From: Sphingobium sp. AP50
GTDB lineage: Bacteria; Pseudomonadota; Alphaproteobacteria; Sphingomonadales; Sphingomonadaceae
Reading direction: 5' to 3'
Length of the DNA stretch: 64,000 nucleotides
Assembly (NCBI RefSeq): GCF_900109095.1
Contig: NZ_FNYZ01000015.1
Location: forward strand, 62,001-126,000
Below, piece after piece: positions 1 to 7,020 of the stretch (its first letter is position 1; every line of letters begins with the position of its first letter). The notes below the pieces were generated by a model. That model saw only the letters and a program-made list of their open reading frames with translations. It was not told where the DNA came from and searched no databases. The position numbers and the translations under genes were made by a program.

Positions 1-252
1 GCATCACTTTGTCTGTGCGATTGGCAACCATCCTACTGTTCGGTCGCAGTGTAACAAGCAGGCCGGTCCCAAACGCCTGACGGTCGAACGAACTTGAAAG
101 GCAATGGGCTTCGACACTGTGGCCATGGGATCGGGCGGCCACTCGATCCCATGGTGCCAGGCCATATTCATGACCTCAGGCATAGATACAAGGAACAACA
201 AAACTGGGACGTCCGCCAATCACCCAAGTCAGAATTGCTGTTCTCGTCCCCC
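1..252. other. No recognizable gene
   Basis: I see no supportable gene here. A 71-codon open frame on the minus strand (4-219) has no motif, no ribosome binding site I can defend and no recognizable family. The stretch lies downstream of the amine dehydrogenase cluster and may hold its 3' untranslated region or the end of something lying outside the window. Confidence 0.4.
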
Positions 253-786
253 TTACCCCTTCTGCCCCGGATAGAGCAGGCGGAGGGAGGCGGGAGCCTT
301 GCAGACGCGGATGGCGGCTTCGACCTGGCGGGCGCGTTCGGCGCTCAGCGTGGTGGTGGAGAGGGCGTGCTGGCGTTCGCGCGCGACTTCGTCGGCGGTG
401 AAGGGGGCGGCGCCCGGCGGCGCGCTGGCGCCGCCCAGGCCGAAGACGACATAGTTCATCATGTCGGCCAGTTGCTGATTATCCTTGATCCGGCTGTTGG
501 CGACATTGGGCAGGCGGATGAGATAGGCGCGGGCCTGTGGCGTGCAGAGGAACCAGCCGACCCGGCCGCGCAGTTCGGGCAACTGGGCCGGCGCGGTGCT
601 GCCGTTCACGCCATGGCAGCCCGCGCATTGTTCGACATAGTCGGCGCGGGCCATGTCTGGGTCGGTGATCACGGCGGGCAGCAGGCCCATCGGCGGCAGC
701 GCGGCGCGCAGGCCCACGGTGGCGCCGAGCAGGAGCAGGGCGGAGCCAAGGAGCGGGCGGAACAGGCGGGAAACCGGGGCCGACAT
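253..786 (-). CDS. Small mono-heme cytochrome c of the amine dehydrogenase cluster
   Basis: Exported c-type cytochrome of 177 residues. An N-terminal hydrophobic segment (about residues 8-30) acts as signal or anchor, and one heme motif CAGCH lies at 54-58. Methionines at 109-110 could supply the sixth heme ligand. It is the last gene of the heavy chain-MauE-MauD-light chain series on the same strand. The A. faecalis aau cluster also has a small mono-heme cytochrome gene right after the light chain, so a role as periplasmic electron acceptor is likely by position. This is inference; the ribosome binding site is weak and a REP-like repeat separates it from the light-chain gene. Confidence 0.8.
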   Translation of the reverse strand: MSAPVSRLFRPLLGSALLLLGATVGLRAALPPMGLLPAVITDPDMARADYVEQCAGCHGVNGSTAPAQLPELRGRVGWFLCTPQARAYLIRLPNVANSRIKDNQQLADMMNYVVFGLGGASAPPGAAPFTADEVARERQHALSTTTLSAERARQVEAAIRVCKAPASLRLLYPGQKG

Positions 787-806
787 TTGTCTTATCTACT
801 CACACC

Positions 807-936
807 ATCCGTTCGTTTCGAGCCCCGTGACGGCTTGCTTGCAGCAAGCGCTCGGGACAGGTGAAGGTCGAGAAGCGAAGGCACAAGCTGCGCGAGCGCT
901 TCTCGACTTCGCTCGAAGCGAACGGGAAAATACGGT
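807..936. repeat. REP-like imperfect inverted repeat
   Basis: Intergenic palindromic repeat between the light-chain gene and the cytochrome gene. The core TTCGACTTCGCTCG near 903-917 recalls the TTCGACTTCGCTCAG core seen at 24.3, 29.5 and 42.5 kb. The opposite arm near 868-880 reads GTCGAGAAGCG. Boundaries are approximate. Confidence 0.55.
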
Positions 937-941
937 AAGTG

Positions 942-1487
942 TCAGCTCGCGGCGCCCACCAGCACGGCGGTCGAGCAATGATATTCCATGCTGGTCGTGC
1001 CGAAGCACCAGATCACGTCATTGTTGAGCTGGGGCATGTAGAGCTGGGTTTCGCGGTCGGTATTGTCGCAACCGCACTGGCCGCAGGCGGGTTTGCCGCA
1101 GCAGTCGCGATAGGCGATCAGATAGGCCTTGCCATCGTCCGGGTTGATGCAGGTGCCGACCCAGCTGACCGGGGACGGCTCCGCGCCCGGCGGGCAGCTA
1201 TGGATGCCGCCGCCGCAGCAGGTGCACAGCGCCCCGTCGATCGCGCAATAGCGCCAATAGTCGCACTTGGTTTCGTCCTTGGTCTGGGCGGTGCGGGCGA
1301 AATTGGTCTTCGCTTCGGGCGATCGGTCGGGCTTGGCCGCCTCGGCGCGGCTGACCGGCAGCAGCGGGAAGGCGGGTGCGGCGACCAGCGCGGCCCCCAG
1401 TCGCGTCAGCATCGATCGGCGCGAGGAGCCGCCGGCGAATTTGCGCAGTAGCTTTTCCCCCAGCGCATCGGCATTGAACTTTTTCAT
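942..1487 (-). CDS. aauA: Aromatic amine dehydrogenase light chain (TTQ-bearing)
   Basis: Small catalytic subunit (181 residues) of a quinoprotein amine dehydrogenase that oxidizes primary amines to aldehyde and ammonia in the periplasm. A long leader carries a twin-arginine-like SRRSMLTRLG stretch. The two tryptophans that form tryptophan tryptophylquinone are Trp109 (SWVGTC) and Trp160 (IWCFG), 51 residues apart as in methylamine dehydrogenase. The catalytic Asp is Asp128 (YRDCC). I count 14 cysteines in the mature part. From memory, aromatic amine dehydrogenase uses exactly Asp128, Trp109, Trp160 and Thr172; here residue 172 is Ser. The ATG at 1487 is preferred over an in-frame GTG 15 bases upstream. 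Substrate (aromatic or methyl amine) is not proven. Confidence 0.9.
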   Translation of the reverse strand: MKKFNADALGEKLLRKFAGGSSRRSMLTRLGAALVAAPAFPLLPVSRAEAAKPDRSPEAKTNFARTAQTKDETKCDYWRYCAIDGALCTCCGGGIHSCPPGAEPSPVSWVGTCINPDDGKAYLIAYRDCCGKPACGQCGCDNTDRETQLYMPQLNNDVIWCFGTTSMEYHCSTAVLVGAAS

Positions 1488-1510
1488 CGGTCTTGCCCCC
1501 ACTTGCTATT

Positions 1511-2113
1511 TTATGCCGCCTGCGCCTTCAGGCTGCCGATATAATCCTGCACCGTGTTGATGCCCATTTCATGCGCGATGATCAGGCTTTCCAGATGCTC
1601 GCGGCTGTTGACCAGCCCTTTGGACAGGATCGCGCCTTCGCCATCCAGCAGCACCGCGAAGGGCAGCTTGGCGACGCCATAGGCCTGACCGACTTCGGGG
1701 CCGTTGACGAAGGCATAGCCTTCCAGCCCATGCTGCGCGATCATCGCGCGCTGGGCGGCGACATCATCGTCACCAACGAAGGTCAGGGCGACGCGCTCTG
1801 CATGCGCGAAGCTGGTCGCCATCGGGATCACCGCCTTGCACAGCGGGCATTGGGCGGAGACGAACAGCAGCAGGCGCAGCTTCACGCCATGGGCATGGCC
1901 GCCGATCGTCACCGGCTTGCCGTTGAGGTCGAGCGTGGCGATCGGGCCAGTGGCGCTGCCCACGGTCGGGCCGCCAGCGGTGGCGAGCGCGCCGGCCGGG
2001 GCGACGCGGATGTGCAGCACGCCGACCTGCCGCGCCAGCGCCAGCAGCGCGACGATCAGGCCGATGATGACGATCCAGGAGACGATCTGCGAAAGGATGA
2101 GCGAGGTCAGCAT
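1511..2113 (-). CDS. aauD: Amine dehydrogenase maturation protein MauD-like
   Basis: Membrane-anchored thioredoxin-like protein of 200 residues. An N-terminal transmembrane helix (about 8-30) is followed by a periplasmic thioredoxin-fold domain with the CPLC motif at 89-92. MauD proteins are needed for folding, disulfide formation and stability of the cysteine-rich light chain, which is encoded 23 bases downstream. The start at 2113 follows a GGAGAT ribosome binding site. It abuts the MauE gene (one base between), so the two are almost certainly translated from one transcript. Confidence 0.9.
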   Translation of the reverse strand: MLTSLILSQIVSWIVIIGLIVALLALARQVGVLHIRVAPAGALATAGGPTVGSATGPIATLDLNGKPVTIGGHAHGVKLRLLLFVSAQCPLCKAVIPMATSFAHAERVALTFVGDDDVAAQRAMIAQHGLEGYAFVNGPEVGQAYGVAKLPFAVLLDGEGAILSKGLVNSREHLESLIIAHEMGINTVQDYIGSLKAQAA

Positions 2114-2114
2114 A

Positions 2115-2657
2115 TTATCTCCGATGGAGGGGAGAAGCGGTCAGTGCGGACAGCGACTGGAACAGCAGGCAGAGCAGCGCGATGGCGATGCCGCCGGCCA
2201 GCGCTGTAGCCATATCCATCGCGGTGAAGGATGGCGCGAAGGCGAGGCGCAGGCCGAGCAAAGCGGCGAGGGCGATATTGCGGGCAACCAGCGACCAGCC
2301 GATCGGGTGGCGCAGCGCGCCATGACCGCAACCGCAATCGATATGGCCGCGTCCGCGCCGGATATTGACCGCCATCGCGCCGGCAAAGACCAGCAGCAGC
2401 GCCATGGCGACGACGACCGCCAGCGGGTGCAGCCCGATCAGCAGCGCGGCGCCGGTCGCGACCTCCACCAGCGGCAGCGCCGTGGCGGCCGGGCCGACCA
2501 GCGATGCGGGCAGCAGGCGATAATTGGCGATCACGCCGGGCAGCAGCGCGCGATGCCGCCACTGGGCGACGCCGGCTGTCAGGAACAGCAGGCCGATGGC
2601 GATCGCGGCGGTCAGGCCGAACAGGGCCAGCATCTGCGTCAGCCCCGGAATGGCCAT
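2115..2657 (-). CDS. aauE: MauE-like membrane protein for amine dehydrogenase maturation
   Basis: Integral membrane protein of 180 residues with four to five hydrophobic segments and a CGC motif at 108-110, typical of MauE/DoxX-like proteins. MauE works with MauD in transport and disulfide formation of the light chain. The frame stays open further upstream into the heavy-chain gene, but the first sensible start is the ATG at 2657, two bases after the heavy-chain stop. This gives a protein of the family's usual length and the tight spacing expected in the operon. Confidence 0.88.
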   Translation of the reverse strand: MAIPGLTQMLALFGLTAAIAIGLLFLTAGVAQWRHRALLPGVIANYRLLPASLVGPAATALPLVEVATGAALLIGLHPLAVVVAMALLLVFAGAMAVNIRRGRGHIDCGCGHGALRHPIGWSLVARNIALAALLGLRLAFAPSFTAMDMATALAGGIAIALLCLLFQSLSALTASPLHRR

Positions 2658-2659
2658 GC

Positions 2660-3835
2660 TCAATAGACCTCCGGCACGGTGATGGTGCTGCCGCCGGCCT
2701 TTTCGATCTTGTGCTTTTCCTCGCCGGTAGCGACGTCCAGCACCAGTGCCTCGCCCTTTTCGCCGTTCATGTAGAGCAGCGGTTTTTCGGTCTGCGACAC
2801 TTCGATATTGTTCATCGGGTCTTTCAGCGTGAAGCGCTTCACCACCTTCTGCGCGGCGACATCGACCTGCCACACTTCGGTCCCGGATTCCTTGTGCGAC
2901 CAATATTCGCCCTTGTGCATCAGGACGAACAGGGTGCCGGTCGCGCGATGCAGCGCCATCGGCTGGCGCCCGCCGGGATACCAGTTGACGTCCAGCGGCT
3001 TGGAATCACCGACGCGGACACCGGCAGCCGTCTGGATCGAGAAGGGCGCGGACACGGTGGGCGCGGCGCTGATCTGGGCGGTGTAGATCTGGCCGGTATA
3101 GGTCAGGAAAGTGCTGGTCTTCTTCTTCCGGTCATAGGCGAAATTGTCGAAGATCGGATCGTTGGTCGCGTCGAAGAAGGGCGCGGTGTGAGTGATGTCC
3201 CCCTTCGTCCCCTTGATGGCGACGGTGGCGATCGATCCGTCCGAACACAGGGCGGAGAAGCCGACGCCGGGATTGGGCATCAGGCTGGCGCAGCCGGGCA
3301 GTTCGATCGCGGCGGTGAATTTCTTTTTCGCGAGGTCGACGATGTTCACGCCCGACGTCGGGCTGAAATCATAGACATAGGCGGTCTTGCCATCGTCGCT
3401 GACGATGAAATTATTCTTGCGCGATCCGATCAGGATGCGGCCGGGCAGGGCGATTTCGGTGACTAGGTTCAGCGTCTTGCTGTCATAGACGGTCACCATG
3501 TCCTGCCGGGTGCCGCGATCTCCCTTCGACCAGATGGTTTCGGCGACATAATAATATTGGCCGGCCGGATCGATCGCCATGTCGGCGAGGCGCCGGGTTT
3601 CGACCATGCCCTTCATCTTGCCGCTTTCGCCGTCGAAGATGCTGGTGCCCGGCATGTCCCACCCGCCGTCGACATAGAACCATGTCGGCTTGGGGGGATC
3701 GATGGTCATGACATCGGATTCTTCCGGCTCCACCGACGCCTTGGTATCGGCAAGGTCGGCATGGGCGATGGCGGCGCTGCCCAGCAGGAGGGCAGAAAGG
3801 GCGGTGGCGAAAATCCTGCGACTGGTGGTCGACAT
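2660..3835 (-). CDS. aauB: Amine dehydrogenase heavy chain (beta-propeller subunit)
   Basis: Large subunit of 391 residues, periplasmic, with a signal peptide ending near residue 26 (AIAHA). The rest is rich in short repeated beta blades ending in D-G/D-D turns, as in the seven-bladed propeller of MauB/AauB. The region around SKGDRGTRQDMVTVYD and the C-terminal LYMNGEKGEALVLDV are typical of the family. It forms an alpha2-beta2 complex with the TTQ light chain. It is the first gene of the cluster, behind a promoter region with a dyad at 3871-3890. The aauB name rather than mauB rests on cluster order and light-chain numbering. Confidence 0.88.
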   Translation of the reverse strand: MSTTSRRIFATALSALLLGSAAIAHADLADTKASVEPEESDVMTIDPPKPTWFYVDGGWDMPGTSIFDGESGKMKGMVETRRLADMAIDPAGQYYYVAETIWSKGDRGTRQDMVTVYDSKTLNLVTEIALPGRILIGSRKNNFIVSDDGKTAYVYDFSPTSGVNIVDLAKKKFTAAIELPGCASLMPNPGVGFSALCSDGSIATVAIKGTKGDITHTAPFFDATNDPIFDNFAYDRKKKTSTFLTYTGQIYTAQISAAPTVSAPFSIQTAAGVRVGDSKPLDVNWYPGGRQPMALHRATGTLFVLMHKGEYWSHKESGTEVWQVDVAAQKVVKRFTLKDPMNNIEVSQTEKPLLYMNGEKGEALVLDVATGEEKHKIEKAGGSTITVPEVY

Positions 3836-3870
3836 GCTGGCTGATCCCCCTTGATGCCTGCTGCGTCGAT

Positions 3871-3890
3871 GACAAGGTTTGACACTTGTC
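3871..3890. promoter_or_regulatory. Candidate operator dyad in the amine dehydrogenase promoter
   Basis: Inverted repeat with perfect 6-base arms, GACAAG (3871-3876) and CTTGTC (3885-3890), 36-55 bases upstream of the heavy-chain start. A TTGACC element at 3898-3903 on the minus strand could be a -35 box, which would place the dyad in the promoter spacer. The nearby TetR gene is the obvious candidate binder. Inference only. Confidence 0.4.
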
Positions 3891-3958
3891 CAGATTCGGT
3901 CAAGGGGGTGAAACGGTCCGGCAATAAATAAATGTTGCGGCGCGATAGATGGTTAGGT

Positions 3959-3994
3959 GGGGTGGGCAAGCGCAACGTTGCAAATGCCCACCCC
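3959..3994. repeat. Inverted repeat, 10-base arms
   Basis: Arms GGGGTGGGCA (3959-3968) and TGCCCACCCC (3985-3994) are perfectly complementary with a 16-base loop. It lies in the gap between the TetR gene and the amine dehydrogenase promoter, next to a second hairpin. It may be a REP-like element; it lacks a T-run on the strand facing away from TetR. Confidence 0.55.
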
Positions 3995-4031
3995 GCTGCG
4001 ACTAAACTCGCTGCGCTCATTAAGTCTCGCA

Positions 4032-4055
4032 GCCCCTCCCGCTTGCGGGAGGGGC
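4032..4055. repeat. Strong GC hairpin downstream of the TetR gene
   Basis: Perfect 11-base arms, GCCCCTCCCGC and GCGGGAGGGGC, with a TT loop. The position 48 bases past the TetR stop suggests it could end that transcript, but no T-run follows on the minus strand, so I list it as a repeat. Similar CCTCCCGC-type palindromes are common dispersed repeats in sphingomonads. Confidence 0.55.
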
Positions 4056-4102
4056 AATTGAAAACCACCCAACAAATCTGCCGTTTGACGGCGCCACGCC
4101 GC

Positions 4103-4774
4103 CTAAGCGGGTTCGAGTTCCCGCACAGGAGCGAGGGCGGCGATGTCGCTGGAAGTCGCGGTGCGGGCCAGCAGGATGAGAGACTGCACCGCGAGCGCGG
4201 TGAAGGCCGGCATCCGGTCGGCCCAGGGCTTGCCATGGCCCAGGAATGGCGTGGCGCCCTCCATCGTCGCGCTGATGAACAGGGCGACGGTGCGGACATC
4301 ATCGTCGGATAAATCGGGATTGATGGCGGTGACATATTCGCCGATCACGCCATGCACGCGCTCGTAAAAGGCCTGCACCCGGTCGGCGACGAATTCATCA
4401 TGGTTGGCCAGCGCCCACAGCTCGGTGAAGAGATGGGTGGTGCGTTTCGAACTGATATCGTCGAGGCACAGGATGATGACCAGCTTCAGCCGTTCTTCAG
4501 CGGTCAGGCCCGGCTTGCGCACGAGGTCGTCCAGCATCTTGCCATAGCTGTCGACCAGCTCGTCCAGCAGCACCTGGATCAGCATTTCCTTGCGCGGGAA
4601 ATGATAGCTGACATTGCCCACCTTCATGTCGCAACGCGCGGCGATGCGGCGGATCGTGAAGGCGGCAGCCCCCTCGTCAATCAGCACGTCCAGTGCCGCC
4701 TTCAATATGGCGTCGACCGTTTCGGTGCCGCGGGCATAGATGCCGGGGCGGGAAGGGGCGAGGTGCTGCGTCAT
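4103..4774 (-). CDS. TetR-family transcriptional regulator
   Basis: DNA-binding repressor-type protein of 223 residues. The N-terminal helix-turn-helix spans about 20-65, with FTIRRIAARC and NVSYHFPRKE as recognition-helix landmarks typical of TetR/AcrR. The C-terminal ligand-binding part (LFTELWALANHDEF) has no identifiable ligand. The frame is open to 4873, but the ATG at 4774 (MTQHLAPS) gives a normal N-terminus. It lies just upstream of the amine dehydrogenase genes on the same strand, so control of that cluster is plausible. It is also adjacent to the arabinan locus, so the target is not certain. Confidence 0.85.
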   Translation of the reverse strand: MTQHLAPSRPGIYARGTETVDAILKAALDVLIDEGAAAFTIRRIAARCDMKVGNVSYHFPRKEMLIQVLLDELVDSYGKMLDDLVRKPGLTAEERLKLVIILCLDDISSKRTTHLFTELWALANHDEFVADRVQAFYERVHGVIGEYVTAINPDLSDDDVRTVALFISATMEGATPFLGHGKPWADRMPAFTALAVQSLILLARTATSSDIAALAPVRELEPA

Positions 4775-4862
4775 TGCCTTGACAGGCGGTGTAACATTCC
4801 TTGCCCGTGCTGGCCAGCAAAGATGGACCGGGGATGGAGGCTTCTTCCCGGTCCTTCGTTGT

Positions 4863-6905
4863 CTATCCTTCAAATAATTTGATTTCTGCCAGGCGTATGG
4901 CCTTTCCGGCGGGTTGGGTGAAGAGCAGGCGGAGCTTGCTGACCGGGCGTTTCGTCCAGTGGATGTCGGTCACGCCATTGGCGACCGGGCTGCCCTTGGG
5001 GCTGGCGATGTCGCGCCAGTCGCCATCGACCCAGGCTTGCAGGCGATAATCCTGCGGCACCGCGAACCCCTTGCCATCGGCGAAGAAGGCGAGTTCGGCG
5101 CGGGCGAGATTGACCGGCTTGCCGAGGTCAATCGCATACCATTGTTGCGATGCGGCTTTGGTGGGGGCGGAGGACCAGCCATTGGGCAATTCGGGGAAGA
5201 ACCAGACGCGGCCGTCGATCGCGTCATGGACATTTTCGGCGTCCGTGTTGCTGGAGGCGGAGCCCATGGGGAATTGGCCGCGCACCAGCTGAACAGCGCG
5301 GTTGATCGGGCGGGCGATCGGGAGCGTGGCGGCGCGCGTGACCGGCACCTCGACCCGGCCCAGCGTGTCGCGGCGGGCGACTTCGCGGCCATCCACCTCG
5401 ATCGACAGGCCCTTGCCGCGCTTGTAGTGGCTACCATCGGCGTCCCATGTCACGGCGACCTTGTGGCCATGATAGGGAATGTCCTGCGCGCGGAACCAGG
5501 CGAGGGCCTGCGGATCGCGAGCGTCGGGCAGAAGCGGGTTCACTTCCAGCACATCGTCGGCGCGGGGGCGGATGCCGACCAGTCCGGTCAGGATCAGGTC
5601 ATTGAAGCCGGAATGGAAATAATGGTGGCTGCGGTCGAGGCCGACGATCGGCTTGCCGGTTTCGGGATGATAATCCTCCTCGATATCCAGCCGCCGGTCC
5701 TTGCCGCTGCCCTGATAGTGGAGCGCGGCATATTGGCGCAGCAGGCGCATATAGGCGCTGCGGGTGACGGGGCCATCGGCCTTATAATGATCGAGCAGAT
5801 TGGCCATGGCGTGCAGCACCTGCGTCGTCTGATAGGGCCAGATCGGGCCGTTCCACTGGCATTCGGGCGCGTCGCCAAGATAGCGGTACTGGCGCATATA
5901 ATATTCGTAATTCGCCTCGACCGTGCGCATGCCGGCCTTGCCAGCAAGCGAGGCGGGATCGAGCAGATGTGCCCAGGCGGCTGCATATTTGGCGTCGTCA
6001 GGGACGAGATCGAACATCCACGGCAGATAACCGACCAGCTCGCGATTGCGGATCGGGTCCCAATATTTGACGAAGTCATTCTGCCGCGACTGGTGGCGGT
6101 CGATGAAATGGCTGAGCCTGTCGCTCCATAGATCGGTCAGGACGCGCTTTTGCAGGGAGTCGGCGCGGGCGGCATAGTTGGCGGCCATCGCCTTGTTCCC
6201 GGCCATTTCCGCCATCTTGGAGAGGGCGCGGGCGTTGGCGAACATATAGCTGTTGACCGAGGGGCGGAAAGCGTCGCCGCCCCGGAACCCGTCCTTGCCG
6301 CCTGAAGCGTCGATCGAGGAGACGGTATATTCGGTCGCGTCGAGCAAAGGCTCCACGAAATAGAGGCCCTTGTCGAAGTCATATTTATCGTCCCACAGGC
6401 GATAGATATGGTTCATGACCGGCAGGTGCTTCACCGCGTCGGCGCGATCGCCATCGACCAGATAGCGGCCCCATACGCTGTCGGCCATATGATCGGTGAA
6501 ATGCCGGTCATTGCCGCCGCTGCCATACATGAAATTGATATAATCGTCGGCGAAGCGGCGATCGTTGAGCCAGCGCCCTTCGCCGATATGGAAGCCGCTG
6601 GCGTCGTTCAGGCTGGCATAGGGATGGCGTTGCCAGTCGACATCGTCGAAAAATTCGGTGGTGATATAGCCTTCCGCGCCCAGATCACGCTGGTGGCCGC
6701 GATAGACCTGCCAGCGATAATAATAGACGGCGTCGATGGTCGGGTCGGCGGATTCGAAGAAGGGGATGCGGTCGCGATACCAGGGCGCGTCATTGCCGAA
6801 GCGCTGCGTGGCGATGGCGGCGGTGTCCATCGCAGGGGGTGGGGAGGCAGCGCCGATGCCCATCAGGGCGGCTCCCGCCAGCAGGATCATCTTCATCGCG
6901 CGCAT
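4863..6905 (-). CDS. MGH1-like six-hairpin glycoside hydrolase with C-terminal discoidin-like domain
   Basis: Exported protein of 680 residues. A signal peptide (1-20) is followed by an alpha/alpha six-hairpin glycosidase-like domain (about 40-480). Landmarks are FRPSVNSYMFANARAL, the central NGPIWPYQTTQVLHAM and the late HYFHSGFNDLILTGL. A beta domain follows, then an F5/8 type C-like carbohydrate-binding module (about 535-680). This architecture belongs to the mannosylglycerate hydrolase-like (MGH1) group of mixed specificities. It sits beside the TonB receptor of the arabinan locus, so a role in trimming plant side chains is inferred. An AAGGAGGG ribosome binding site precedes the start. 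The catalytic acids cannot be fixed from sequence alone. Confidence 0.75.
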   Translation of the reverse strand: MRAMKMILLAGAALMGIGAASPPPAMDTAAIATQRFGNDAPWYRDRIPFFESADPTIDAVYYYRWQVYRGHQRDLGAEGYITTEFFDDVDWQRHPYASLNDASGFHIGEGRWLNDRRFADDYINFMYGSGGNDRHFTDHMADSVWGRYLVDGDRADAVKHLPVMNHIYRLWDDKYDFDKGLYFVEPLLDATEYTVSSIDASGGKDGFRGGDAFRPSVNSYMFANARALSKMAEMAGNKAMAANYAARADSLQKRVLTDLWSDRLSHFIDRHQSRQNDFVKYWDPIRNRELVGYLPWMFDLVPDDAKYAAAWAHLLDPASLAGKAGMRTVEANYEYYMRQYRYLGDAPECQWNGPIWPYQTTQVLHAMANLLDHYKADGPVTRSAYMRLLRQYAALHYQGSGKDRRLDIEEDYHPETGKPIVGLDRSHHYFHSGFNDLILTGLVGIRPRADDVLEVNPLLPDARDPQALAWFRAQDIPYHGHKVAVTWDADGSHYKRGKGLSIEVDGREVARRDTLGRVEVPVTRAATLPIARPINRAVQLVRGQFPMGSASSNTDAENVHDAIDGRVWFFPELPNGWSSAPTKAASQQWYAIDLGKPVNLARAELAFFADGKGFAVPQDYRLQAWVDGDWRDIASPKGSPVANGVTDIHWTKRPVSKLRLLFTQPAGKAIRLAEIKLFEG

Positions 6906-6926
6906 CTGTCATCCCTCCTTTGGCAG

Positions 6927-6979
6927 AAACAAAATGGCGGCCGTAACGGGACTGGAGAGCATCCCGATACGGCCGCCAT
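6927..6979 (-). terminator. Rho-independent terminator after the TonB-dependent receptor gene
   Basis: Stem ATGGCGGCCGTA (6934-6945) / TACGGCCGCCAT (6968-6979), extended by CGGG/CCCG pairing. On the minus strand it is followed by TTTTGTTT. It lies between the receptor stop and the glycosidase start and probably attenuates rather than fully stops transcription into the glycosidase gene. Confidence 0.7.
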
Positions 6980-7020
6980 GTTATGGAGCGCAGCGAGGAG
7001 ACGCCGCGCCCCATGGGCAC

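Noticed and set aside
4..219. 71-codon minus-strand frame at the left end
   Set aside because: No ribosome binding site, no recognizable fold, and the region is noncoding in base pattern.
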